DNA of 64,000 nucleotides. It comes from Streptomyces monomycini. Lineage in GTDB: Bacteria > Actinomycetota > Actinomycetes > Streptomycetales > Streptomycetaceae. Made by a program: the position numbers and the translations under genes. Every line of letters starts with the position of its first letter. The first letter of the stretch is position 1. The notes below the pieces were generated by a model. The model saw only the letters and a program-made list of their open reading frames with translations, searched no databases and was not told the origin of the DNA. Shown in pieces: positions 1 through 8,975 of the stretch. The stretch is taken from assembly GCF_022271435.1 (NCBI RefSeq), contig NZ_JAFIQY010000041.1:1-64000 (forward strand), read 5' to 3'.

Positions 1-117
1 CACTGGTTCAGCCGCCTGCGCATCCGCTGGGAAACCCGCGACGACATCCACGAAGCATTCCTGAAACTCGCCTGCTCACTCATCTGCTGGCGACGCCTGC
101 GTCCCACATTGCGTTAG
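1..117 (+). mobile_element. IS5-type transposase, C-terminal fragment
   Basis: The first frame is open from the left edge to a TAG at 115-117 and encodes 38 residues containing the pieces RWETRDDIHEAFLKLA and LICWRRL. That pattern is the usual C-terminus of IS5-family DDE transposases in Streptomyces. The rest of the gene lies outside the window, so intactness cannot be judged. The sequence just past the stop (about 105-126, with GGAGCTCTAAG) probably holds the right terminal inverted repeat, but the partner end and the target duplication are not visible. The adjacent DUF2252 gene is convergent and looks undamaged. Confidence 0.7.
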
Positions 118-173
118 GAGCTCTAAGAGGCGTGAACTCGTCGCCTGTGCGCCCCCTCACCCGGTGGCGCGGC

Positions 174-1517
174 TCACAGGCCGGGTATGCGGCCGTTGCG
201 GAAGAGATCCACGAACGTCTGGTGATCGGCGCGGGCCCGGGCGCCGTACGCGTGCGCGAAGTCCACCAGCAGCCGGCCGAAACCGTCCTCGTCGGCGGCG
301 ATGGCCGCGTCGATGGCGCGCTCGGTGGAGAACGGCACCAGGGAGTGGCCGCTCTCGTCGTCCGCCGCGGCGTGCATCGCCGCGGTCGCCCGGCCCAGGT
401 CCGCGACGACCGCCGCGATCTCCGCCAGGTCGTCGATGTCCGACCAGTCCAGATCGACCGCGTACGGGGAGATCTCGGCCACCAGCTGGCCGGCGCCGTC
501 CAGCTCGGTCCAGCCCAGCCACGGGTCGGCGTGGTCCTGGAGGGCCCGCTGCGAGATCACCGTGCGGTGCCCCTCGTGCTGGAAGTAGCCGCGCACCCGC
601 GGGTCGGTGATGTGCCGGGAGACCGCCGGGGTCTGCGCCTGCTTCATGTAGATCACGACGTCGTTCTCCAGGGCGTCGCTGTTGCCCTCCAGCAGGATGT
701 TGTACGAGGGCAGGCCCGCCGACCCGATGCCGATGCCGCGGCGGCCCACCACGTCCTTGACGCGGTAGGAGTCCGGGCGGGTCAGGCTGGACTCGGGCAG
801 CGTCTCCAGATAGCCGTCGAAGGCCGCCAGGACCTTGTAGCGGGTCGCGGCGTCCAGCTCGACCGTGCCGCCGCCCGCGGTGAAGCGGCGCTCGAAGTCG
901 CGGATCTCCGTCATCGAGTCCAGCAGGCCGAAGCGGGTCAGCGAACGGGCCACCCGCAGCGCGCCCAGCAGCGGCCCCTCGGCCGTGTCCAGGGTGAACG
1001 GCGGCGCGTCGTCGTCCTTGGCACCGGTGGCCAGGGCGTGGATGCGCTCGCGGTAGGCGGTGGCGTAGATCCCCACCAGCTCGCTGATCTGCTCGTCGCT
1101 CAGCGCCTTGGCGTAGCCGATCAGGGCGACGGAGGCGGCGAAGCGCTTGAGGTCCCAGGTGAAGGGGCCGACGTACGCCTCGTCGAAGTCGTTGACGTTG
1201 AAGATCAGCCGGCCGGTGGCGTCCATGTACGTGCCGAAGTTCTCGGCGTGCAGATCGCCGTGGATCCACACCTGGCCCGTGCGTTCGTCCTCGTACGGAC
1301 CGCTGCCCGGGCCGCCGTCCCGGGTGTGGAGGTCGTGGTAGAAGAGGCAGGCCGTGCCCCGGTAGAAGGCGAAGGCGGAGGCGGCCATCTTCCGGAATTT
1401 GACGCGGAAGGCCGCCGGGTCGGCGGCGAGCAGCTGGCCGAAGGCGGTGTCGAAGACGGCGAGGATCTCCTCGCCGCGCTGAGCGGCGTCCGGCGCCGGG
1501 ACGAGCTGGGACGACAT
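174..1517 (-). CDS. DUF2252 family protein
   Basis: This 447-residue protein has the DUF2252 signature: IHGDLHAENFGTY, then NVNDFDEAYVGPFTWDLKR, about a quarter of the way in. The HGD and DFD motifs resemble those of aminoglycoside- and choline-kinase-like folds, so a small-molecule or protein kinase activity is suspected, but no substrate is known. The ATG at 1517 is chosen because a perfect AGGAGG lies at 1526-1531, nine bases upstream. The open frame continues much further upstream as G/C-rich low-complexity sequence that is unlikely to be translated. The gene is convergent with the transposase remnant and divergent from dnaE. Confidence 0.85.
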   Translation of the reverse strand: MSSQLVPAPDAAQRGEEILAVFDTAFGQLLAADPAAFRVKFRKMAASAFAFYRGTACLFYHDLHTRDGGPGSGPYEDERTGQVWIHGDLHAENFGTYMDATGRLIFNVNDFDEAYVGPFTWDLKRFAASVALIGYAKALSDEQISELVGIYATAYRERIHALATGAKDDDAPPFTLDTAEGPLLGALRVARSLTRFGLLDSMTEIRDFERRFTAGGGTVELDAATRYKVLAAFDGYLETLPESSLTRPDSYRVKDVVGRRGIGIGSAGLPSYNILLEGNSDALENDVVIYMKQAQTPAVSRHITDPRVRGYFQHEGHRTVISQRALQDHADPWLGWTELDGAGQLVAEISPYAVDLDWSDIDDLAEIAAVVADLGRATAAMHAAADDESGHSLVPFSTERAIDAAIAADEDGFGRLLVDFAHAYGARARADHQTFVDLFRNGRIPGL

Positions 1518-1614
1518 CGCGGGTGCCTCCTGAGGCAGGTGCTGCAGACGGTTGTGCCGCCTCTTCCAACGGCCGAGGCTACTCACGAGTGCCCGCCCGC
1601 CCGTCGCCCGACCA

Positions 1615-1680
1615 CCGCCCCTCATGGAGGCGCTGCGCGCCGCAGCCCGCCCGCCGCCCCTCGCGGAGGCGCTGCGCGCC
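1615..1680. repeat. 27-bp direct repeat, period 39
   Basis: Two near-identical 27-bp copies (1615-1641 and 1654-1680) share the core GGAGGCGCTGCGCGCC and differ only in the middle CAT/CGC. They lie in the 334-base intergenic region (1518-1851) between the divergent DUF2252 and dnaE genes, upstream of both starts. No other feature stands out in that region. Confidence 0.7.
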
Positions 1681-1851
1681 GGGGTCCGCTCTCCGCCCGT
1701 CGCCCGGCCCCGGCCGGGCCGCCGCCCCCGTCGGGTTGTCGGCGGAGGGTCGTAGACTTCAAAACCGTCCCCGTTCCCGCCGCCGCGGCCCGGCCCCCTC
1801 GGCCGAGGCGCCGGCGTGCCCGCAGCACCCAGTCTCCGGAGGTCTTCCGCC

Positions 1852-4800
1852 GTGGCCAAGCCGCCCTTCACGCACCTGCACGTGCACACCCAGTACTCGC
1901 TGCTGGACGGCGCCGCGCGGCTGAAGGACATGTTCGAGGCGTGCAAGGAGATGGGGATGACCCACATCGCCATGTCCGACCACGGCAACCTCCACGGCGC
2001 CTACGACTTCTTCCACTCCGCCCAGAAGGCCGGCGTCACGCCGATCATCGGTATCGAGGCGTACGTGGCGCCCGAGTCGCGGCGCACCAAGCGCAAGATC
2101 CAGTGGGGCCAGCCGCACCAGAAGCGCGACGACGTCTCCGGTTCCGGTGGTTACACCCACAAGACGATCTGGGCGTCGAACAGCACCGGGCTGCACAACC
2201 TCTTCAAGCTCTCCTCCGACGCGTACAAGGAAGGCTGGCTCCAGAAGTGGCCCCGGATGGACAAGGAGACGATCTCCCAGTGGTCCGAGGGCCTGATCGC
2301 CTCCACCGGCTGCCCCTCCGGTGAGCTGCAGACCCGGCTGCGCCTCGGCCAGTTCGACGAGGCCCTGAAGGCCGCCTCGGAGTACCAGGACATCTTCGGG
2401 AAGGACCGCTACTTCCTGGAGCTGATGGACCACGGCATCGAGATCGAGCGCCGGGTCCGCGACGGCCTGCTGGAGATCGGCAAGAAGCTCGGCATCCCGC
2501 CGCTGGTCACCAACGACTCGCACTACACCTACGCGCACGAGGCGACCGCCCACGACGCGCTGCTGTGCATCCAGACCGGCAAGAACCTCTCGGACCCCGA
2601 CCGCTTCCGGTTCGACGGCACCGGCTACTACCTGAAGTCCACGGACGAGATGTACGCCATCGACTCCTCGGACGCCTGGCAGGAGGGCTGCCGCAACACC
2701 CTCCTGGTCGCCGAGCAGATCGACACCACCGGCATGTTCGAGAAGCGCGACCTGATGCCGAAGTTCGACATCCCGGAGGGCTACACCGAGGTCACCTGGT
2801 TCAAGGAGGAAGTGCGGCGCGGCATGGCCCGCCGTTACCCCGACGGGGTCCCCGAGGACCGGCAGCGGCAGGCCGACTACGAGATGGACATCATCCTGCA
2901 GATGGGGTTCCCGGGGTACTTCCTCGTGGTCGCGGACTTCATCATGTGGGCGAAGAACAACGGCATCGCGGTGGGCCCGGGCCGAGGCTCCGCGGCCGGC
3001 TCGATCGTCGCGTACGCCATGGGCATCACCGACCTCGACCCGATCACCCATGGACTGATCTTCGAGCGGTTCCTCAACCCCGAGCGCGTCTCCATGCCCG
3101 ATGTCGACATCGACTTCGACGAGCGCCGGCGCGTCGAGGTGATCCGGTACGTCACGGAGAAGTACGGCGCCGACAAGGTCGCCATGATCGGTACGTACGG
3201 CAAGATCAAGGCCAAGAACGCGATCAAGGACTCGGCCCGTGTGCTGGGCTACCCGTACGCCATGGGTGACCGCCTCACCAAGGCCATGCCCGCCGACGTC
3301 CTCGGCAAGGGCATCGACCTCTCCGGCATCACCGACCCCACCCACCCGCGTTACAGCGAGGCCGGCGAGATCCGGGGGATGTACGAGAACGAGCCGGACG
3401 TGAAGAAGGTCATCGACACCGCCAAGGGCGTGGAGGGCCTGGTCCGGCAGATGGGCGTGCACGCGGCCGGCGTGATCATGTCCAGCGAGCCGATCGTCGA
3501 CCACGCCCCGCTCTGGACCCGGCACACCGACGGCGTGACCATCACACAGTGGGACTACCCGCAGTGCGAGTCGCTCGGCCTGCTGAAGATGGACTTCCTG
3601 GGCCTGCGCAACCTCACCATCATGGACGACGCCGTCAAGATGGTGGAGGCGAACAAGGGCAAGAAGCTGGAGCTCCTGGAGCTCCCGCTGGACGACCCCA
3701 AGACCTATGAGCTGCTCTGCCGCGGTGACACCCTCGGCGTCTTCCAGTTCGACGGCGGCCCGATGCGTTCGCTGCTGCGCCAGATGCAGCCCGACAACTT
3801 CGAGGACATTTCCGCCGTGTCGGCCCTGTACCGTCCGGGCCCGATGGGCATGAACTCGCACATCAACTACGCGGAGCGCAAGAACGGCCGCCAGGAGATC
3901 ACGCCGATCCACAAGGAGCTGGAGGAGCCGCTCAAGGAGGTCCTGGGCCTGACCTACGGCCTGATCGTCTACCAGGAGCAGGTCCAGAAGGCCGCCCAGA
4001 TCGTCGCCGGGTACTCCCTCGGCGAGGCCGACGTCCTGCGCCGCGTGATGGGCAAGAAGAAGCCCGAGGAGCTGGAGAAGAACTTCGTCCTCTTCCAGGC
4101 CGGTGCCCGGAAGAACGGATTCAGCGACGAGGCGATCCAGGCCCTGTGGGACGTGCTGGTCCCCTTCGCCGGCTACGCCTTCAACAAGGCGCACTCCTCC
4201 GCCTACGGGCTCGTCACGTACTGGACCGCCTACCTCAAGGCGAACTACCCGGCGGAGTACATGTCCGCGCTGCTCACCTCGGTGCGCGACGACAAGGACA
4301 AGTCGGCGGTCTACCTCAACGAGTGCCGCCGCATGGGCATCAAGGTGCTCCCGCCGAACGTCAACGAGTCGCTGGCGAACTTCGCCGCCCAGGGCGACGA
4401 CGTGATCCTCTTCGGCCTGACCGCCGTCCGCAACGTCGGCCAGAACGTGGTGGACTCGATCATCCGCTGCCGCAAGGCCAAGGGGAAGTACACCTCCTTC
4501 CCCGACTACCTCGACAAGGTCGAGGCGGTCGTGTGCAACAAGCGCACCACCGAGTCCCTGATCAAGGCGGGCGCCTTCGACGAGATGGGGCACACCCGCA
4601 AGGGCCTGACCGCGCACTACGAACCCATGATCGACAACGTGGTGCAGGTCAAGCGCAAGGAGGCCGAGGGACAGTTCGACCTCTTCGGCGGGATGGGCGA
4701 CGACACCGCCGACGACGGCCCCGGCTTCGGCCTGGACATCGAGTTCTCGGACATCGAGTGGGACAAGACGTACCTGCTCGCCCAGGAGCGCGAGATGCTC

Positions 4801-5394
4801 GGGCTGTACGTCTCCGACCACCCCCTGTTCGGCCTGGAGCACGTGCTGTCCGACAAGGCGGACGCGGCGATCTCCCAGCTGACCGGCGGTGACTATTCGG
4901 ACGGCTCGATCGTCACCATCGGCGGCATCATCTCCGGCCTCCAGCGCAAGATGACCAAGCAGGGCAACGCCTGGGCCATCGCCACCGTCGAGGACCTGGC
5001 CGGTTCCATCGAGTGCATGTTCTTCCCGGCCACCTACCAGCTGGTCTCCACCCAACTCGTCGAGGACACCGTCGTCTTCGTCAAGGGGCGCCTGGACAAG
5101 CGCGAGGACATCCCGCGGCTGGTCGCCATGGAGATGATGGTCCCCGACCTCTCGGAGGCCGGCGCCAACGCCCCCGTGACGATCACGATTCCCACGGTCA
5201 AGGTCACTCCGCCGCTGGTCGAGAAGCTGGGTGAGGTCCTCACCAGCCACCGCGGATCGACCGAGGTGCGGATCAAGCTCCAGGGGACGCGCAAGACGAC
5301 GGTGCTCCGGCTGGACCGGCACCGGGTGACACCGGACCCGTCGCTCTTCGGGGACCTGAAGGTGCTGCTGGGACCGTCCTGCCTGGCGGGCTGA
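1852..5394 (+). CDS. dnaE: DNA polymerase III subunit alpha
   Basis: The replicative polymerase subunit of the chromosomal replisome, 1180 residues, the normal length for actinobacterial DnaE1. The N-terminal PHP domain begins HLHVHTQYSLLDGA (residues 8-21). The palm has MPDVDIDFDERRR with the metal-binding aspartates near D417 and D419, and a third expected in KMDFLGLRN (D581). A finger region, helix-hairpin-helix and C-terminal OB domain follow. The GTG at 1852 is chosen over an in-frame ATG 12 codons upstream because GGAGG at 1838-1842 is nine bases before it. A perfect hairpin terminator follows the stop. The antisense strand holds an uninterrupted 1223-codon frame, which is a codon-bias artefact. 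Confidence 0.97.
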   Translation: MAKPPFTHLHVHTQYSLLDGAARLKDMFEACKEMGMTHIAMSDHGNLHGAYDFFHSAQKAGVTPIIGIEAYVAPESRRTKRKIQWGQPHQKRDDVSGSGGYTHKTIWASNSTGLHNLFKLSSDAYKEGWLQKWPRMDKETISQWSEGLIASTGCPSGELQTRLRLGQFDEALKAASEYQDIFGKDRYFLELMDHGIEIERRVRDGLLEIGKKLGIPPLVTNDSHYTYAHEATAHDALLCIQTGKNLSDPDRFRFDGTGYYLKSTDEMYAIDSSDAWQEGCRNTLLVAEQIDTTGMFEKRDLMPKFDIPEGYTEVTWFKEEVRRGMARRYPDGVPEDRQRQADYEMDIILQMGFPGYFLVVADFIMWAKNNGIAVGPGRGSAAGSIVAYAMGITDLDPITHGLIFERFLNPERVSMPDVDIDFDERRRVEVIRYVTEKYGADKVAMIGTYGKIKAKNAIKDSARVLGYPYAMGDRLTKAMPADVLGKGIDLSGITDPTHPRYSEAGEIRGMYENEPDVKKVIDTAKGVEGLVRQMGVHAAGVIMSSEPIVDHAPLWTRHTDGVTITQWDYPQCESLGLLKMDFLGLRNLTIMDDAVKMVEANKGKKLELLELPLDDPKTYELLCRGDTLGVFQFDGGPMRSLLRQMQPDNFEDISAVSALYRPGPMGMNSHINYAERKNGRQEITPIHKELEEPLKEVLGLTYGLIVYQEQVQKAAQIVAGYSLGEADVLRRVMGKKKPEELEKNFVLFQAGARKNGFSDEAIQALWDVLVPFAGYAFNKAHSSAYGLVTYWTAYLKANYPAEYMSALLTSVRDDKDKSAVYLNECRRMGIKVLPPNVNESLANFAAQGDDVILFGLTAVRNVGQNVVDSIIRCRKAKGKYTSFPDYLDKVEAVVCNKRTTESLIKAGAFDEMGHTRKGLTAHYEPMIDNVVQVKRKEAEGQFDLFGGMGDDTADDGPGFGLDIEFSDIEWDKTYLLAQEREMLGLYVSDHPLFGLEHVLSDKADAAISQLTGGDYSDGSIVTIGGIISGLQRKMTKQGNAWAIATVEDLAGSIECMFFPATYQLVSTQLVEDTVVFVKGRLDKREDIPRLVAMEMMVPDLSEAGANAPVTITIPTVKVTPPLVEKLGEVLTSHRGSTEVRIKLQGTRKTTVLRLDRHRVTPDPSLFGDLKVLLGPSCLAG

Positions 5395-5399
5395 GCCGT

Positions 5400-5435
5400 G
5401 CGCGGTGCCCGGGGCTCCGGCTCCGGGCACCGCGC
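5400..5435 (+). terminator. dnaE terminator hairpin
   Basis: Perfect 13-bp inverted repeat, GCGCGGTGCCCGG at 5400-5412 and its complement at 5423-5435, with a 10-base loop, starting 6 bases after the dnaE stop and followed by TTTCG. The U-tract is short, as is usual in Streptomyces. Confidence 0.85.
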
Positions 5436-5570
5436 TTTCGCGAGTGTCCGGCTTTGTACAACCGCGAAACTCATTTACCCAACCGGTGCGAAGTCATGGA
5501 GTAAACCGGACATCTACGCGAGTAGCGTTCCCAGCAGGAACGAACTTTCGCGTGAGGGATGGTTTCGTCG

Positions 5571-5816
5571 ATGAACGCAGCAGTGATCAGCAAGGCCGTT
5601 TTTCTTCTCAGGGACGCTCACCTCTCGCCCCTACAGGCCCGCCGCGGCCTGGCCGCCTACTTCCCGGGCTTGGGCATGACCGACCGGGTACGGCACGTCC
5701 AGGCCGCCTACGACATCGTCAGCGGCGGCCGGCCGGCACCCCGGGCCAAGGCGTCCGACCTGACGCAGCCCCGCTACTTCGCGGCGGCCCACGAACGGCA
5801 CGGCTTCACGGACTGA
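5571..5816 (+). CDS. Small hypothetical protein
   Basis: This 81-residue protein has no recognised domain. It is mildly basic and helical in character, with the segment LSPLQARRGLAAYFPGLG. ATG at 5571 is preceded by GAGGG at 5554-5558; an in-frame ATG at 5559 is the alternative start. The upstream region is less G/C-rich than its surroundings, consistent with its own promoter. It converges on the small gene at 5909-6085, with a strong hairpin between them. Confidence 0.6.
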   Translation: MNAAVISKAVFLLRDAHLSPLQARRGLAAYFPGLGMTDRVRHVQAAYDIVSGGRPAPRAKASDLTQPRYFAAAHERHGFTD

Positions 5817-5857
5817 ATCCGGAAGGCCGCCGGAGCGCAGACGGCGCACAGCGCGCA

Positions 5858-5890
5858 AGAGGGGCGCACCCCACACGGGTGCGCCCCTCT
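5858..5890. terminator. Bidirectional terminator hairpin
   Basis: Perfect 14-bp inverted repeat (AGAGGGGCGCACCC at 5858-5871, complement at 5877-5890) with a 5-base loop, placed between two convergent genes. Confidence 0.9.
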
Positions 5891-5908
5891 ACTGCTGTAC
5901 GGCGAAGG

Positions 5909-6085
5909 TCAGTTGTGACCAAAGCGGCGCTGGTGCTTACGGGCGACGTCGCGCGGGGTCGCCGCCACGGCCTGGGACGCCGCCTGCGCCTCCATCGCCG
6001 ACTGCTGGGCGTCCTCCTGGCCGCGCTCGGCGGACTGAGCGCCCTTCTGCTGCTGATTACGGTCGCGATTCTTGTTCTTGGCCAT
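5909..6085 (-). CDS. Small conserved hydrophilic protein
   Basis: This 58-residue, very hydrophilic protein starts MAKNKNRDRNQQQKGAQ and ends in a basic QRRFGHN tail. It has no membrane segment and no known domain; Gln, Ala and Lys/Arg dominate. ATG at 6085 has AGGAGGCA at 6091-6098 as ribosome binding site. Upstream in-frame codons are unsupported. It is similar in character to short, abundant actinobacterial proteins of unknown function. It is divergent from the NYN gene, with about 270 bases of shared promoter region. Confidence 0.7.
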   Translation of the reverse strand: MAKNKNRDRNQQQKGAQSAERGQEDAQQSAMEAQAASQAVAATPRDVARKHQRRFGHN

Positions 6086-6358
6086 GACCGTGCCTCCTGA
6101 GGGGGATCCTGGGATCGGGGCCGTGACCAGGCTTACACGGGCCGTTGATGCGCGCATTTCGGGCAATTACCGTGCGTAATGCGCCGTGTCGTGTGCGGTG
6201 TTCGCCCTGGATGCCGAATCCGCCACGCCGATGATCGAGTTCCGGCAGTTAACCCCCGTACGGTCGGGCAGACTCGAAGGTAAAGCGGGAGGAAACCTCG
6301 TGCCACAGGCCGAGCCGGGGGGCGTCCGACTTCAGCACCTCAGGGAAGAGGGTGGAAC

Positions 6359-7699
6359 GTGGATCGCTGCGTCGTCCTGGTGGACGCCGGATACTTGCTG
6401 GGCGCCGCCGCGAGCCTGCTCGCCGGAGAACCCACCCGGTCCCGGATCACCGTAGATCACGCCGCCCTCATCCAGGGCCTGCGCCAGCGCGCCGAAGCCG
6501 ACACCGAGCGGCCGCTGCTGCGCATCTACTGGTTCGACGGCGCGCCCGACCGCGTGCCGCAGCCCGAGCACCGGCGGCTGCGCGTCATGCCCCGGGTCAC
6601 CGTCCGGCTCGGCGCGCTGACCCGCAGCGACGGCCGCTGGGCACAGAAGGGGGTCGACGCCGCGATGCACGCGGAGTTGACCGAACTGGCCCGTAACCGC
6701 GCCTGCTCCGACATCGTCCTGGTCACCGGTGACGGCGACCTGCTGCCCGGCCTGATGTCGGCCAAGGAGCACGGCGTCGCCGTGCACCTGTGGGCGGTGC
6801 AGGCCGCCGACGGTGACTACAACCAGTCGGAGGACCTCGTCGCCGAGGCGGACGAGCGGCGGGTGCTCGACCGCGCGTGGATCACCCGCGCCGTACGGCT
6901 GAAGGAGCTCGGCGGCCCCTGCGCGCCGCCGCCCGTACCGCGGCCCGAGATCGCCGCCATCCTCTCGGCGCCGCTGCCCGAGTCCGCCGTCGCGGCCGCC
7001 GCGGCCGCGGCCTCCGCCGCGCACGACGCCGAGCGGGCCGCCGCCCGGGAGCGCAACGGCGCGAACGGAACGGCGCGCCCGGCACCCGCGCCCGCGGAGC
7101 GGACCGGCCCCACGGGCCCCTGCGACCGGCCGGGGACCGCCGCCGAACGGGACGGTGACGGCGGCGCGGCGGGCGGCAGGGGCACCCCGGTCCCCACCCC
7201 GAAGGACCTCGCCGACCTCAACCGCGGTCCCGGCGCCGGACCGGGCGGGTCCGCCGCGGCCCCGGCGCCCGTGCCGAGCGCGACGCTGCGCTGGTCCTCG
7301 GACAAGGGCTGGGTCGAGCGCGGCGGCCCGGTGGGAGAACCGCCCGAAACCGCCTCGCTCCCGACCCTCGCCCAGCTCACCAGCGCCGAGCAGCGCTGGG
7401 CCGACCGGGAGGAGGACATCACGGCTGTCAGCGGCGACCCCTTCGAAGTAGGCCAGGTCTTCGCCCGCCGCTGGACGGAACGGCTCTCCGACACGGCCCA
7501 CCTCCAGCAGATCTCCACGGAGTACCCCCGCATCCCGCACCGCATCGACGGCGAACTTCTCCGCTATGCCGCCCGCTTCGGCCTGCTCGCCCACAAGGAC
7601 GACCAGATCGACGAACACGACCGCTATGCGATTCGCGCCGGATTCTGGCGCGAAGTCGACCTTCGGACGGCGGCGTCGCACGTGTCGGCGGGGGAGTAG
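6359..7699 (+). CDS. NYN (PIN-like) domain protein
   Basis: This 446-residue protein starts with a NYN nuclease-like domain: MDRCVVLVDAGYLLGAAA at the N-terminus, KGVDAAMHAELTELA in the middle and DIVLVTGDGDLLPGL near residues 118-135. These carry the acidic residues expected of the PIN/NYN metal site. A disordered Ala/Pro/Gly-rich linker (about 195-310) follows, then a folded C-terminal region of about 110 residues that may bind nucleic acid. The role is probably RNA cleavage or processing, inferred from the family only. GTG at 6359 follows GAGGG at 6348-6352. Confidence 0.8.
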   Translation: MDRCVVLVDAGYLLGAAASLLAGEPTRSRITVDHAALIQGLRQRAEADTERPLLRIYWFDGAPDRVPQPEHRRLRVMPRVTVRLGALTRSDGRWAQKGVDAAMHAELTELARNRACSDIVLVTGDGDLLPGLMSAKEHGVAVHLWAVQAADGDYNQSEDLVAEADERRVLDRAWITRAVRLKELGGPCAPPPVPRPEIAAILSAPLPESAVAAAAAAASAAHDAERAAARERNGANGTARPAPAPAERTGPTGPCDRPGTAAERDGDGGAAGGRGTPVPTPKDLADLNRGPGAGPGGSAAAPAPVPSATLRWSSDKGWVERGGPVGEPPETASLPTLAQLTSAEQRWADREEDITAVSGDPFEVGQVFARRWTERLSDTAHLQQISTEYPRIPHRIDGELLRYAARFGLLAHKDDQIDEHDRYAIRAGFWREVDLRTAASHVSAGE

Positions 7700-7961
7700 G
7701 GGCACCGGAGGGGTCGTCCCGGGTACGGGCCGGGTACGGAGTCCCCGCGCGTCGCCCGGTCCCGGCCGGGGGGGCGGACGCCGGTCACCCGGGTGGGCGC
7801 TTCACCCGATGGCGGCGCCCGAGCCCTCGCGACAGGCACGGCGGCCACCGCCCGGCGGGCGGCGGTGCGCCCCTGACCGCCGGGCCGGCCGGGGCGGTGC
7901 GGCCGCCGCGCGCAGGGGGTGCGGACAGCCGCGGCCCCGGCAGCGCGTACGCTCGTTGCTC

Positions 7962-8975
7962 GTGAGGATGGGTGCGAAGCGGGTGGAGTGCGGCGAGCCG
8001 GTGTGTGCCGTGCGCGACCTGGTCAAGACGTACCCCGCGGTACGCGGGCGGCGGGGAGCGGCGGGGGCGCCGGCCGTACGGGCCAGTGACGGGATCAGCC
8101 TGGACGTGCGCCAGGGGGAGATCTTCGGGCTGCTCGGGCCGAACGGAGCCGGCAAATCGACGCTGGTCCGGCAGCTCACCGGGCTGCTGCGCCCCGACTC
8201 CGGCAGTGTCACCGTGCTGGGCCACGACCTCGTCCGCCACCCGGAGCGCGCCGCCCGTCTGCTCGGCTACCTGGGCCAGGAGTCCAGCGCCCTGGACGAG
8301 ATGACGGTCGCCCTCGCCGTGGAGACCACCGGCCGGCTGCGCGGCCTGCCGGCCCGGGAGGCCCGCGCCGAGCGCGACGCCGTCGTGGAGGAACTGGGGC
8401 TCGGCGACATCGCCGGGCGCCCGCTCAAGCGGCTCTCCGGGGGCCAGCGCCGCCTCGCGTGCTTCGCCGCCGTCCTGGTCGGCGAGCGGCCGCTGCTGGT
8501 CCTGGACGAGCCGACCACCGGCATGGACCCGGTGGCGCGCCGTGCCGTCTGGGCCGCCGTGGACCGGCGCCGGGCGGAACGCGGCGCCACCGTGCTGCTC
8601 GTCACCCACAACGTCATCGAGGCGGAGAGCGTCCTGGACCGGGTCGCGGTGATCGACCGGGGCAAGGTCATCGCCTGCGACACGCCCGGCGGGCTGAAGG
8701 ACCTGGTGGGCGAAGAGGTCCGGCTGGAGCTGGTGTGGCGGGAGCGGGCGCCGCTGGACGTGCCCGAGGTGGCCGCCCTGGGCGAGGCCGCGCGGACCAA
8801 CGGACGGCGCTGGACCCTGAGACTGGCCCCGGACCGGGCGCGGGAGGCGGTGGCCGCCGTGACGGCCGGCCCGGCCTTCGCCGCGCTGGACGACTTCACG
8901 CTCGCGACGCCGAGCCTGGAAGATGTGTATCTCGCGCTGGGGGGCCGTACGGAGGAAGGCTTGGTGAAGGCGTGA
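7962..8975 (+). CDS. ABC transporter ATP-binding protein
   Basis: A 337-residue ATPase of the drug/antibiotic exporter type. Walker A is GPNGAGKST (59-67), the signature is LSGGQ (158-162), and Walker B is LLVLDEPTTG followed by the D-loop MDP. The C-terminal 90 residues match the extra domain of DrrA/NatA-like proteins. It pairs with the permease, whose GTG overlaps this stop by four bases. The start is uncertain: GTG 7962 lies eight bases after a possible -10 TACGCT (7948-7953) and may be leaderless; ATG 7968 is the alternative. The substrate is unknown. Confidence 0.9.
   Translation: MRMGAKRVECGEPVCAVRDLVKTYPAVRGRRGAAGAPAVRASDGISLDVRQGEIFGLLGPNGAGKSTLVRQLTGLLRPDSGSVTVLGHDLVRHPERAARLLGYLGQESSALDEMTVALAVETTGRLRGLPAREARAERDAVVEELGLGDIAGRPLKRLSGGQRRLACFAAVLVGERPLLVLDEPTTGMDPVARRAVWAAVDRRRAERGATVLLVTHNVIEAESVLDRVAVIDRGKVIACDTPGGLKDLVGEEVRLELVWRERAPLDVPEVAALGEAARTNGRRWTLRLAPDRAREAVAAVTAGPAFAALDDFTLATPSLEDVYLALGGRTEEGLVKA

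Noticed and set aside
1759..5430. 1223-codon open frame antisense to dnaE
   Set aside because: Composition is Val/Asp/Gly/Leu/His-rich without any family motif. It is the expected antisense shadow of a G/C-biased gene.
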